NCBI GenBank assembly: GCA_951394405.1
Contig: OX596342.1
Coordinates: 992,001 to 1,056,000, forward strand
DNA length: 64,000 bases
Reading direction: 5' to 3'
DNA from: Coprinellus micaceus
Lineage: Eukaryota > Basidiomycota > Agaricomycetes > Agaricales > Psathyrellaceae
The number at the start of each line of letters is the position of its first letter. The stretch's first letter is position 1. The translations under genes and the position numbers were made by a program. Below are positions 46,130-57,282 of the stretch, one piece after another. Below the pieces are notes generated by a model. The model saw only the letters and a program-made list of their open reading frames with translations, was not told the DNA's origin and searched no databases.

Positions 46130-47742
46130 ATCGGGGCTGGGAGTGCTATGAAGAAAAGCGGGAAGGCATCCGAATTGCTGTTGAGCAAGACCCGTAAATC
46201 ACTAGCGAACGTCACGGTTGGGGGCAAGGGTATGCTTGCCGCCGCTGGGCGCATCGACCGCCTTTCCGATTTTGTCGCATTTTGATCGCTTGGCCGTCTA
46301 TTGGCCGGGTGAGACACCTGCAGGGCAGAGGTAAAGAATGAAGCGTAAGAGCAGGCACGGATGGTATGGTCTCAAGCCTGAGATTAGACCTTGAGATATA
46401 AACACGAACTATCCTCAAAAGAAGCGTGAATGGAATTGATATGTCGTTAAGTTACCACAAGATCATTGGTCGAGGGAACGAACGTGCGTCTTGAGTTCCA
46501 GCTTGTGCTACCGGGTTCATGTAATCCTGTGCTGCTACCGAGTATAAAATAGGTTTAGAGGTTTCTAACAACTTCAAAGAGGGCCATGCCTGGAGCTACG
46601 TATGGACAGGGGGAAGGGAAGGAGGGAGGGAGGAGCGGGCATTTGATCTGGCGCTGGCTCGGTCGTGTCGTACTCTGCCGGGAGAATCGTCCATCGTATG
46701 ATTCGTATCCGGAGAATGTGCATTCGCCGAAGGCAAATGGATCAGAGCATACACCCTGATGTCCTATCGAAACTCGAATCCAGCCGACTGTTGGCGTTGA
46801 GCTCGGGTAATGAGGGTACCCCAAGTTGCGTTCAGGAATCGCGTGCGAAGCTAGACACGGATCATACTAGCAGAGAAAGGGAGATAGTTGAAGTACACAT
46901 CCAAGGCTGTGGAACCTTAGCAAAATGCAGGCGATCGTAGGTTCGTGCGTCGACTTCGACGGGCACGTTGCTTAGCAATAGAGCTGTTCGATAACACTCT
47001 TTGGTATATGTTCCGCATTTATCACACTCCATATCGCGGTTGTTTCCTCTCAGCTTGCTTTCAGTTGCTTTCGCCAGAGTCATTCTACCGACCGCAAGGT
47101 ATCCGCTTCCCTGACCAGAGGCTCGGGTTGTTTAGAGGTCCTTTCTAAGTCTTAGCATGGCATTCTCGCCCTTTCTTCAGTTTGACTGTCCTGCATCTGC
47201 TCTCCTCTGCCACGTGAGAGAGGAATGTGTTGTTGTCGTTGGAAGTAGACTTCGATTAATTGGGCCACGCCGATTGGGCAAGGAGGGAGGGAGAACAGCC
47301 GGAAGCTGGAGGACCTGCTTCTGGCCCCCTATGTGAGTGGAAGTGGCCGTATACCGGAAGATGGGAATGTAATTACATTATGGAGTAGGATACTCATTGG
47401 TCCATCGTCCATCGCACGTTCGGACCTTCGGAAGCGCCCTGGGCGCTTGCCGTTTGAAGGCAGACTAAGCAGGCATGGGGCATGTGTCTGGGCGATAGGG
47501 CCGTATTTATGGAAAACATGAATGGAATATACGTACCTTAGGGTCATAACTAGCATTTTAATTGAGGAATCAGGGAGTGCAAATGGTGCAGGCGGTCTAA
47601 TTCGTGGATTTCGGATCCATAAAGCCAAACATCAGCCAAATACCTGACATGACAACGCGCCACTGACTTGGGCAATACCCCAACTGCCGTCTGCGAAGCT
47701 CTCCTCCTCCCTCTGCCCCTCCTTTCTTCCCCAGTGTTCAAC
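46130..47742. other. divergent intergenic region, nothing recognised
   Basis: About 1.6 kb between the SPX-RING start (-) and pseudogene copy B (+). The N-terminal domain that copies A and C carry is not found upstream of copy B here. Confidence 0.45.
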
Positions 47743-48908
47743 ATGTCTGCTACTGACTCAACTGCCACAGCACCTCCCCCTCTCGTCACGATCGACCTAA
47801 GCTCCGGGACTCCGAACCAAATGACAATTACCTTCCTCTCTTTCAGCAACAAGACCCCGATCTTCAACGTTACGCCTTTCACAACAATCAATTGACTTGC
47901 AACTTGCCCTGCAGATTGAAGAAGACGTCAGGCCTGACTGCCAACGGCTTATACTGAATGGCGAACGACTGCTAGCGCTGGGGCCATAGACTACGCTCCA
48001 GGTGGCGGGGATCCAGGATGGCGATGTTCTGTACCTCCTCAAGGCGATGAAGGGTGCTAAGCCGGTGATATACCTCTTCCCACCAACTGGCACGGACGTA
48101 CAGGTCACGGTCAAGCTTTCGCTAGATCGGGAGTGGAAATTCTCAGTCCTCTATCCGGTGGTCCCGACTACCCCATCTTCTACTGTCGGCCGGGCTCTTG
48201 AGTGGAACGTCAAGGCTTCTCCAGATGGGACATTGATAGAGAAGGGTACAGGGCTCGAGGTTTCGTATTTTTTCTGGGAAGCGGAGTGAGTTCCCATTGT
48301 GATATCGTTTGGACTGCAGAAGTTCAGGCCTTCGTTCACAGGGCGTTGAAGGGCTTCGAAGAACCCCTCTCTCCTTCGCCTTTGCCTATCACAGAACACG
48401 CGACCTTCGACCTTGAGCCCACCTTCATTCCAAATCAACCCCAGATCGATGCAACCAACTCTGTGGTGCTCGAGGTTTCAAAAATGACGCCCTACCTGGA
48501 TAAGGCTCTCAAAGGGTTGGGCCTACACACGGAGGCCCGCACCTCGTTCATTACGTAGGCCGACCATGCCCCCCTCACCACCTGCGATCCCCCTAACGTG
48601 TCTTCCGGTAGGTATTAGCTCCCCTCGTTCCTAAGCACCGACAGGTTGCCCTTCGTTTCTTACCTCAAGCGACGTATGAGAAATCGGTACCCATGGAGGT
48701 CTCCCCTTCCCCCAACGTGACCGTTCGTGTCTTCATGCTTTTCAAAGGGCTCAAAGAAGACGAGGCGCGGCGGTGGATTGCAACGGCTGAGGCGGGCGAA
48801 AACGACGCCTCTCATTGGAGGAGTGTCGTTGGTATCGACGGTACGTCCCTGGCCGCAGATACAAGCCTCTTCCGTGTTGTTGAGTGGGGAGGAATGGAGG
48901 TTGTTTAA
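47743..48908 (+). pseudogene. ubiquitin-like fusion, copy B (inactivated)
   Basis: Matches copies A and C over a decayed ubiquitin-like region and the whole C-terminal domain (K-P-V-I-Y-L-F-P-P to V-V-E-W-G-G), with introns at the same places. It lacks the N-terminal domain of A and C. Four lesions are visible: an extra T at about 47892-47893 shifts the frame in the ubiquitin-like part; TAG at 47987-47989 interrupts the same part; TAG at 48616-48618 replaces the conserved Trp codon of the Y-W-L-P block just after an intron; and one base is missing at about 48632 relative to copy C, shifting the frame until the end. Outside these points the C-terminal domain reads well and both exon junctions are kept, so decay seems recent. 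It lies about 420 bp upstream of copy C in the same direction. Confidence 0.85.
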
Positions 48909-49332
48909 GTCTGGGGGTTTGGTGAGTGGTGCGACATTGGTGTTGCAGGTCTTATCGCCTATTGCGCTCTTGTCCTTGGTCGTCCACTTGTACTTGAACT
49001 ATCTATGTAGTAGAGGCGACTGACTTCGCGATTTGCCACACGCATTCAAGTTTATCCCATTCCCACCCTCTTTGCACGGCTTGGCCGATCCGTTATTTAT
49101 ATAACATGTACAGTACACCTACTAGCCCACATCGTATCGATAGTCTACAAATTCCTACTATCAGAGTTTGTTCTAAGTGCCTCCTATTCTCCTTGGACTT
49201 GGCCCATTTTATAGTATTGTGCACGTGATTAATTTCCGCGCCAATTTCAAACGCACTATTTAACCCTTATCACACCATACGACGCGTCAACCTTTCTTTT
49301 CTGACCCCCATCTCGCGCCTTTCGCCCCAACC
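48909..49332. other. intergenic between copy B and copy C
   Basis: About 420 bp. A TATATAACA-like stretch lies near 49097-49105. It probably holds the promoter of copy C; no other feature seen. Confidence 0.4.
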
Positions 49333-50919
49333 ATGACCTCGAAGCAACAAAACGCGAAGAAGATGGCCTCCACCCCCCTTTTCGTCCTCGAATTCGGCCC
49401 TCGTCGCATCCTCGTTCCTCCTCCCACCGATTACGACCACCTCCAACGCTCGATCCGTCGTCATTTTCCCGAACTGCCTTTGGGATCTCGCGCCTCGTAC
49501 CATACGAAGGAACTCGAGATATGTGAAGGCTCGCTCATGGAGGTGTCTCCCGATATTTGGGTCACGGTCGTTCCTATGATCAAGAAATTGACGGTGCGGG
49601 CTGAACCGGGCTCGGGTGCGTTAACTGCGGGTGCAGGGAAGAGGAAGGTAAAGAAGGACGAAGAGGACGATACGGAGTGTATGTCTTGCGATGAAGAGTA
49701 AGCATTGCCGACACTTTTTCGTGCTCCCAGTCTCATTTTGTGGATGCATTGTCTCCCCCTAGGACCCGTTCCTCCGCCCTCGCGCTGCCTGGCCCGTCCA
49801 TGTGGACCCGCTCCTCGGCTTCATTCAAGCAGATAACAATTTGGGTCAAGCTAGAAACTGGCAGACTCGTGGAGATCAACGCTTCCTCCTCTGACACAAT
49901 CGATAAAGTCAAAGCCACGGTTGAGGGCAGTGAGGGCATCCCCCCTGACCAGCAGAGGCTTATCTTCGCAGGGAGGCAACTAGAGGATGGGCGATACCTG
50001 TCAGATTACGGGCTGAAGAACGACGATGTTCTATATCTCGTTATCAGGCTCAGGGGTGCCAAGCCGGTCATCTATCTCTTCCCTCCTTCCGGCTCGGATC
50101 TGGATGCCTCGGTCAAGCTTTCCCTGGTCCCGGAGTGGGAGTTTTCTGTGGTTTACCCCGTTGTGCCGGCCGCTCCGACCAAGGTTGGCGGCCAGGCCCT
50201 CGAGTGGAATGTCAAGGCGTCCTCCAACGGGACCCTGTTGGAAAAGAACACTGGGCTTGAAGTTTCGTACCTGTTCTGGGAGGCTGAGTGGGTCGACTTC
50301 CTTCTTTTGTTCGTATACATGAAAATTGACTCGTCTCCTCTCCAGAGCACTGAAGCGAGCGAGCGAGCCTCTCTCCCCTTTGCCTTCTCCTACCTTGGCG
50401 CAAATAAGCCTGGAGTCCGTTCTTGAGACTTTCATCCCCAACCAACCTCAGATCGACGCCACCAACTCGGTCGTGCTGGAGGTCTCCAAGATGACACCCT
50501 ACCTCGACAAAGCGCTCAAAGACATGGGTCTGCACACCGAAGCTCGGACCTCCTTCATCACGTACGGTTTCTCCCTCTTCCTCCTCCCACCTCGTGTCCT
50601 AACAACGCTCGTCCTACATAGGTACTGGCTCCCCGCACTCCTCAAGCACCAATATGTTGCTCTTCGCTTCCTGCCTCAGGCGGTTTACGAGAAAGCGGCT
50701 CCGTTGGAAGTATCTCCCGCGCCGGATGTGGTGGCCCGAGTCTTCATGCTGTTCAGAGGGCTGAAAGAAGGAGAGGTTCAAAGCGCTTGGAGCTCATCCG
50801 TCGGTGGATCTCAAGACGGCACCAAGCCCTGGGAGAGCGTCATTGGTGTCGATGCTTCGTCTCTGGCGGATAAGACTCTGTTCCGCGTCGTTGAGTGGGG
50901 AGGAATGGAGATTTTGTAG
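49333..50919 (+). CDS. ubiquitin-like fusion protein, copy C (intact)
   Basis: Exons 49333-49697, 49763-50287, 50346-50561 and 50622-50919 give 467 residues; a second ATG at 49363 would give 457 and aligns better with copy A. Residues about 14-88 are the shared N-terminal domain. An acidic linker with C-M-S-C-D-E-E leads to a ubiquitin-like domain at 144-221, very close to ubiquitin at [14 protein letters not shown] and L-S-D-Y, but ending R-L-R-G-A instead of R-L-R-G-G. The K48 position is Arg and the K63 position is Asn. The C-terminal domain (222-467) starts K-P-V-I-Y-L-F-P-P and ends F-R-V-V-E-W-G-G. Because the diglycine is lost, this copy should not be processed or conjugated like ubiquitin; the ubiquitin-like part is probably a fixed binding module. 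Function is unknown. Confidence 0.85.
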
Positions 50920-51759
50920 TCCATCCACATATTTCACCCTCTCCCTGACTTGGATCTACATATCGACAAATGTAATCGAATCTATCCTCTTAGAGCTCGA
51001 AAGTGGCATCATCCTGAGGCCCTGATCTAGAACGAAACCTCCTCGTGTAGAATTGCAGCTCCATGGGGCTCAGAGGAAGATAGGCGCCCAAAAACACGTT
51101 CCCGTCGCTTCTGCGTGACAGATCAGTCACACGAGGGTTATCAAGCGCCCGTCTTCGCGCTAGCTTCCTGAGGTCTCACAAACCACGGTCACCCTCGGCG
51201 CTACTATTCCCAAGCCTCTGGCGCTCACTACGGGCCATCGATCTGTGAGGTCAGAGGGCATTATGGCGATACGTCCAAGCGCAACGGTGGGTCCGTAGTG
51301 CAAAGTCTGAGTGACTGCGGGTCGGAGCTGTTCTACCTAGCCTCTTCTCACGAGAAGACTCTTCATATCGCCGTCAGTGTGGCCAAGGAAGCCCATTTCG
51401 ACGGTTCTCCAGGTATCGTGTGGTAGATGAATCGACGTGAGTCACTTCGACAACCATCATAGTATCCTCAACTTTGCGGTGGTCCAAGCGTTCTAGTCTA
51501 AAGAGGAGGGCGGGCAATTTCTCAGGTGTGGATAGGGACACGAGACTGATTTTGCGACGATAACGGCGGCGTGGGTGGCGAAGAATAAAGGGATGGATGA
51601 ACAGGGGGTCAACAGCGGCGCTTGGGCGCGGTGGGGCCAAATGATGGCGACCGGCGATTGCCGAGATGCTCAATGCCCCGCTGCACACTGGCTCGACGAC
51701 ATACCCTTTCCCCTCATCATCACCCCTCTCGACGATACCTCACACCCCTACTTTTCGAA
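50920..51759. other. intergenic, nothing recognised
   Basis: Upstream region of calmodulin; the open frames in it are shadows without motifs. The last 100 bp before the start are pyrimidine-rich, as in many highly expressed fungal promoters. Confidence 0.4.
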
Positions 51760-52600
<841 letters not shown>

Positions 52601-53059
52601 ATCTAAATTTTTGTGGTAGTAGCGCAGAAGAAACTTTGCTTCGTCCTCGAACTTGTAATTATAGGTACCGATGGTAATCACGAAGAGGGATAAACTAGCC
52701 AATGCGCAGGAGGGAACTTTGAATTTCGTCGTAGCTAGCAAACGTACGTGGTCGTATAGGTGATTCGCCGTGGCGGTTTTCCTCCAACGACCCAATTCTG
52801 CACTGGGACGGACAATGGGGTTGCGCAGGGATCGTCATGTTGGTGCTTTGACCCGCTTCTGAGTGCGCCTAATCCTTGCAGAGTCCAGGCTCCTAGTCTC
52901 CGGCAGTCAGTCAGACTGACAAGATGCTGGTGTCATGTTTTCCTTACACTATGTTCCAGGGGGCGCGCATCATAGACGCATACCGGAGTCCAGATACCAC
53001 TGACCACTGAGTGACTGAAGTGACAAGTCTGTCCGACTCTGGAGTCTGACCCATTGTCA
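52601..53059. other. intergenic between calmodulin and the MITE
   Basis: No gene. Short direct repeats of the type AGTGACTGA/GTCAGTCAG occur near 52905-53030; too short to classify. Confidence 0.4.
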
Positions 53060-53067
53060 CCTGTGAC

Positions 53068-53091
53068 TAAGGCTCCAACCCTATCCTATCC
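53068..53091 (+). repeat. left terminal inverted repeat of the MITE
   Basis: 24-nt arm, paired with 53553-53576 with one mismatch (C versus T at position 13). Confidence 0.8.
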
Positions 53092-53552
53092 CTATTCACT
53101 CAAGGCTGGATAGGGATAGGGATAGGGATAGGGCATTAATAGGGATACGGATAGGGTTGTCCTCGAGCGGAGAAATTCAGTTAGTAACCAGATCACTTTG
53201 CATAAGAAACTCGGCTTTCTTCCTATAAGACCATGGTCTTGCGAAAATTCGTGATCCACTAGCCTCGCCAAAGCCAGAGAGCGGCCTGACTGCGAAGCCT
53301 GAAAGGACTTGGCACCACCATGTCGTGATCAGGGCAAGTACAGGGGAGGAAAATATCACTTTGGTGGCGTAAGGGACAGTCTACAGCCACAGATGAGGAG
53401 GGGGATGGTTTCTGGGCAGCAGAATGGGTTCAAAAACGGGGTAAATCGGGCTCGAAGCTGGAGAACCCTATCCCAACCCGATACCCTATATATACCATAT
53501 CCGATACTTTCCTCCAACGGCAAAATAGGGATAGGGGTATAGATAGGGTATC

Positions 53553-53576
53553 GGATAGGATAGAGTTGGAGCCTTA
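53553..53576 (-). repeat. right terminal inverted repeat of the MITE
   Basis: 24-nt arm, reverse complement of 53068-53091 with one mismatch. Confidence 0.8.
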
Positions 53577-53616
53577 CCTGTGGCTGACCGGTGGCAGCAG
53601 TACAAAAAGGAACACC

Positions 53617-53621
53617 AAAAA
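53617..53621 (-). terminator. Pol III T-run terminator of tRNA-Thr
   Basis: A run of five T on the minus strand 7 nt after the tRNA 3' end; a second five-T run at 53604-53608 could serve as backup. Confidence 0.7.
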
Positions 53622-53628
53622 GGTCTGA

Positions 53629-53701
53629 TGCCCCCTGCCTGGTTCGAACAAGCGACCTCAGCATTACGAGTGCTGCGCTCTACCAACTGAGCTAAAGGGG
53701 C
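53629..53701 (-). tRNA. tRNA-Thr (anticodon CGT)
   Basis: A 73-nt cloverleaf without intron. The acceptor stem GCCCCTT pairs with AGGGGGC (one G-T pair), discriminator A at 53629. The D arm GCTC/GAGC carries AGTTGGTA in the loop; the anticodon stem CAGCA/TGCTG encloses CTCGTAA, anticodon CGT; the T arm encloses TTCGAAC. A and B boxes are therefore intact. A T-run follows on the minus strand. Confidence 0.95.
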
Positions 53702-55002
53702 TGTTGTCTCAGACATGAGAGCGCCGGCCAAATACCCCTTCTTTCCAGCCATTTTTCTTCCTTCTTCCCCCTTCATAAGGCTTCATTTCTTTCGTTCTGT
53801 TCGTCCCTTCCTGTCGTTCTCCCGGCCCTCCGCCCACCCAACGCTGTGTCTCTTTTCTGGCCCACAATATCCCTTCCTTCTTGTTCTCCAGTGTGTCTGG
53901 CTGCTCGCTCGGCGCGGATCACCCTGTCCTGGAAGCCCCACCTTCCCCAAAGTTCGGTCTCAGGTCCAGTTCTTCCTAGTATTTGCCCATACCTGGGTCT
54001 GGTGATTCGCCCAGGAATCAACTTTTGGCTTTGAGGTAAAGCGACAGAGTCCATATCGGCCAAGGACTTCCGGTGAGCCTGGTGTCGCACAAACCACCGT
54101 TCAATCTCCACCGACCGGATTCAAGGTGTTCAACCGCCGTTGCTCATGCAGCTCGACCCTGCATCTCTGGGAACACTTCGAAGCATGATCTTGACCTTAT
54201 TTTCTTGCGGTGGGTGGTCAGTCGATTAGGGCGGTACCGTAACCTTGCCTAGTTGCCCGTTGCATGCGCAACTGGCGTCGTGGGTGCAAGGCGTCTCGAT
54301 GTGCTCCAGAATGGATATGGGGGCCATGCTGCCGTTGAGTCTCGCAACGGCGCACGATCATCGTAGTAGTACGTTTGGACTATCGTCACCTGTTCCATGC
54401 TGTCTCTGGAGGTAACGGCATTCGCCTTCGGATGCCGTCGAGGCGGGGTACCCGTCAACGGTATTGCTACCCGGGTTCTCTACATTTCCCAGTGTTGTAC
54501 CTGGACAGCACCTCCCGTTATGCCCCAACAGTGGTCAAACTCTTTCTTTCAGTGGACGGCTCCTTGTGAAACCACCCAAAACAGGCATGTGAGTGCCTGT
54601 ATGAGGACGTCGACGCACGCGAGCCGCCTTCCACGCTGCGCCACTTCGATCAGCCCCTGGGAGCGAGGTTTCTTAGCCTAGGTTTCGCCGCTGTTTGCTT
54701 CGTTCCCATGACCGTGTCGTTCTTTCGGCAGATTTTGCTCATTGCCCCCATAGCCCTCCCAAGAAAGCCTATAAACAGGCTTTGTCGAAGGATGGTGTGA
54801 ACAATCCCTTCGAATCTCGCCGCCGATACTCTCTGCTGGACTCTGACGGTCGCCTTATGGTCTTCGGACCCCTTCGAGCTGGGTTTGGATGACAATTCAC
54901 ATATGGAATAAAAGGGGCGTGTTAGACAAGCGACAGGCTCAGCTGTGGTCGCTGGTTCCTTCGTCAGTTGATCCAAAGGACCTGGAGGGCCTAGTCAGAT
55001 AC
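53702..55002. other. intergenic, nothing recognised
   Basis: About 1.3 kb upstream of the 7-TM gene. Pyrimidine-rich near 53745-53900. Open frames overlap on several strands without motifs. Confidence 0.4.
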
Positions 55003-56543
55003 ATGCAGCTGAACAACACATCGTTCTTGGTGCGTAGCACTCGTGGTCACACCTAGATATGAGCTGATGCCATATGATAGGTTGAAGTTATGCTCTATGG
55101 TACGCTTTCAATGCGAGACTCCTGCGGGGCCCAATACTAAGCTACCGACAGGGGTCCACATCGTTCTGTTCGCACTTTGCTGCTATGTCCTTACTGCCCG
55201 CCAGAAGCGCGTCCAATGGTTCATCCTTGGCTGTGCATTCGCCATGTTTGCCATATCCACCGCAGATATTGCCTACACTATCCGTTGCTCGACAGCCGAC
55301 CTTTTTGACTTGGTTCGACCCATGGATTTTGCCAAAGTGGCGGACCGCGTCCGCCCCAAACCTGCTTTCTACGTCACTAACAAGTAAGCACAATCCCGAC
55401 CTTCAACATTCTGCCCTCCTCATGAACGGTGAACTACAGCTTTGTTGCCGACATTTTATTGGTGAGTCGTCTCTGCGGCCAAGGCGATCCACGCTTCTTT
55501 CGAAGGATAGCTCGCTCACGCCGAATTCCACTTCCAGTTCCATCGGTGTTATGTGATCTGGGGAAGACCGAAACTCGTTCTAGTCATCGCCCTCGTGTGT
55601 CTGACGGCCGATACCAGTACGTCACCAGTTCAATCTTCCTTCCTTGTTCTCTTTTCTCTTTCCTCGAGCACGCTTCTCCGAAGTACTGACGCTGATCGAT
55701 GATCGTCTTTAGTGTGGGGTTGGCTCATGGTGGGATGGCTCAAGCCTGGACTGCTCAAGATGCTCCAACCCATGTATTATTGGAGCGTCTTTGCCATTAA
55801 CGTCTGTGTTACAGCCGCTTCAGGTGCGTGTAGCACTCTTCCCGCCGGGGTGCTGGGACCCATGTGAGATTGCTGACTGACCTCCTATCTAGTTGGTCGG
55901 ATATACTGGGTGACGGTGTTCGCTTCGACACAGGTAGAGCGCGGAACGAAGAAGATATACCGGACTATCATTTCAGCATTGTAAGCTTCCCTTTCATTCA
56001 TTGGACAGATTTTCCAAGCTAAGCGTTTTTAAGTGTGGAGTCCGCGGCCGTGTACAGCCTGTGTATTCTCGTTTATCTGATATGGGTGAGAGTACGGCCA
56101 GACGACATTAGATCGGTCAGTAGCACCCACTATCCATGCCCTCCGCATATCTGACACCCTATAGGTCATCATGCTCGGAGTCATCTCCCGTATTTCTGTC
56201 CGTGTACTTGCTTTAATCCGCCGAGCTGTACTGACCCTGCTTACAGGCTATCATGCCCACCCTAATGATTGTGCAAGTCGCTTTCTCCCGCGAGCCGGGG
56301 ACGCTTCATCGACCACAACGGGACGCAGAGACCGGGATTGACGGAAATCGAGTTGAAAACTCCGTTGTCTTAGACACTGTCATTTCCCGAGACCTGCCTA
56401 TGGACTCGCTCGGTTCCATCCCCCTAGGATGGATGGACTCTTTGGACCACACGGATCCTGATCTTCATAACCACGATCAGCGACGGACTAGCGATACGAG
56501 TTCGGACATTAAAGATATCCTCGTTGTCGAGGAAAAGCGCTAG
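55003..56543 (+). CDS. fungal seven-TM membrane protein of unknown function
   Basis: Ten exons (55003-55029, 55081-55099, 55152-55383, 55440-55461, 55538-55616, 55713-55823, 55893-55980, 56034-56115, 56165-56197, 56247-56543) give 329 residues. About seven hydrophobic segments are visible, the first starting V-H-I-V-L-F-A-L-C-C-Y and the third carrying A-D-I-L-L-F-H-R-C-Y-V-I-W-G, a block common to a large agaricomycete 7-TM family with no known ligand. The last 90 residues are acidic and Ser-rich and lie in the cytosol if the topology is receptor-like. Five exons are under 85 nt, and the first four coding pieces include one of 19 nt and one of 22 nt, so only the spliced reading shows the gene. 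A GPCR-like role is possible but unproven. Confidence 0.8.
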
Positions 56544-57282
56544 CGCCTCCTACCTTCCCTCTTTGAGAGGCTTTCGACTTCATACCAGTTAAATTTGCAC
56601 TGACCGACGCACCCCTATTCATTCGATTGATATTTACTCACCATTTGTCCTTGAAACATTATATAGCACTAGTACCGACTGCCTGCTCCATTGGCTAACC
56701 CACTTGTATCCATAGTATTCATAACAGATATCGCGATTTATAGACCTGATATGCCTCCTATCAGAACAGGATTGACACGCGCAAGCCAAGAAGCCTATTA
56801 GAGGTGCTGTTCTGTTTTTCCGAAGTCGTGAGCGACGGACACGGGTAGGGCACCCACCAATAAGCAAGATTGCTTCGCGATTCACTGCTTCTCGCTCGCG
56901 TTACAGAATACCTAGTTTTCGGAACTGGGAGGGTCGACTCCAATCAGTTAAAAAGAAGACTCCGAGGTGGTTCAAGATCTTCTGTGAGGCGCAGAGGGTT
57001 CTAACAGAAGCCTGTCGGCCTCTCGTGGGTGCGAATGAGATTCTTCCGAAGTTTGGACGAATGCCATTTGGTGGCGTTGGAGTGTTCCCCGGTCGTCGTA
57101 CTTGAGGCAAGGCATTCAGCTTCCCTCGCGTGGGTCTCCAGTCGCATCTATGTTGGGTGTTTGCGTCCAAGCACTGAGGCTTCAGTGATCCAAACACAGA
57201 CACACTGTAACCACCGCCACTACAACCATGGATCAACGTTCCCCTCGACCACTACGCAGTGACATCGTACCCGTGGATCCCA
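56544..57282. other. intergenic, nothing recognised
   Basis: Between the 7-TM gene and the second NACHT gene. An ATG at 57228 opens a short frame out of phase with the NACHT frame; I could not splice it in. Confidence 0.4.

Larger units (their letters stand above)
53068..53576. mobile_element. non-autonomous hAT-type element (MITE), 509 bp
   Basis: Terminal inverted repeats 53068-53091 and 53553-53576 match at 23 of 24 positions and begin TAAGGCTCCAAC. They are flanked by 8-bp direct repeats CCTGTGAC (53060-53067) and CCTGTGGC (53577-53584), identical at 7 of 8 positions, which fits an hAT target duplication. Subterminal zones are rich in TAGGGA-type hexamers in both orientations (for example 53109-53135 and 53525-53560), as is usual for hAT transposase binding sites. 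No transposase frame lies inside. It lies about 50 bp from a tRNA gene. Confidence 0.75.

Noticed and set aside
53109..53135. TAGGGA-type hexamers taken as an internal telomere repeat
   Set aside because: The unit differs from TTAGGG and lies within the terminal repeats' subterminal zone of a MITE, which explains it better.
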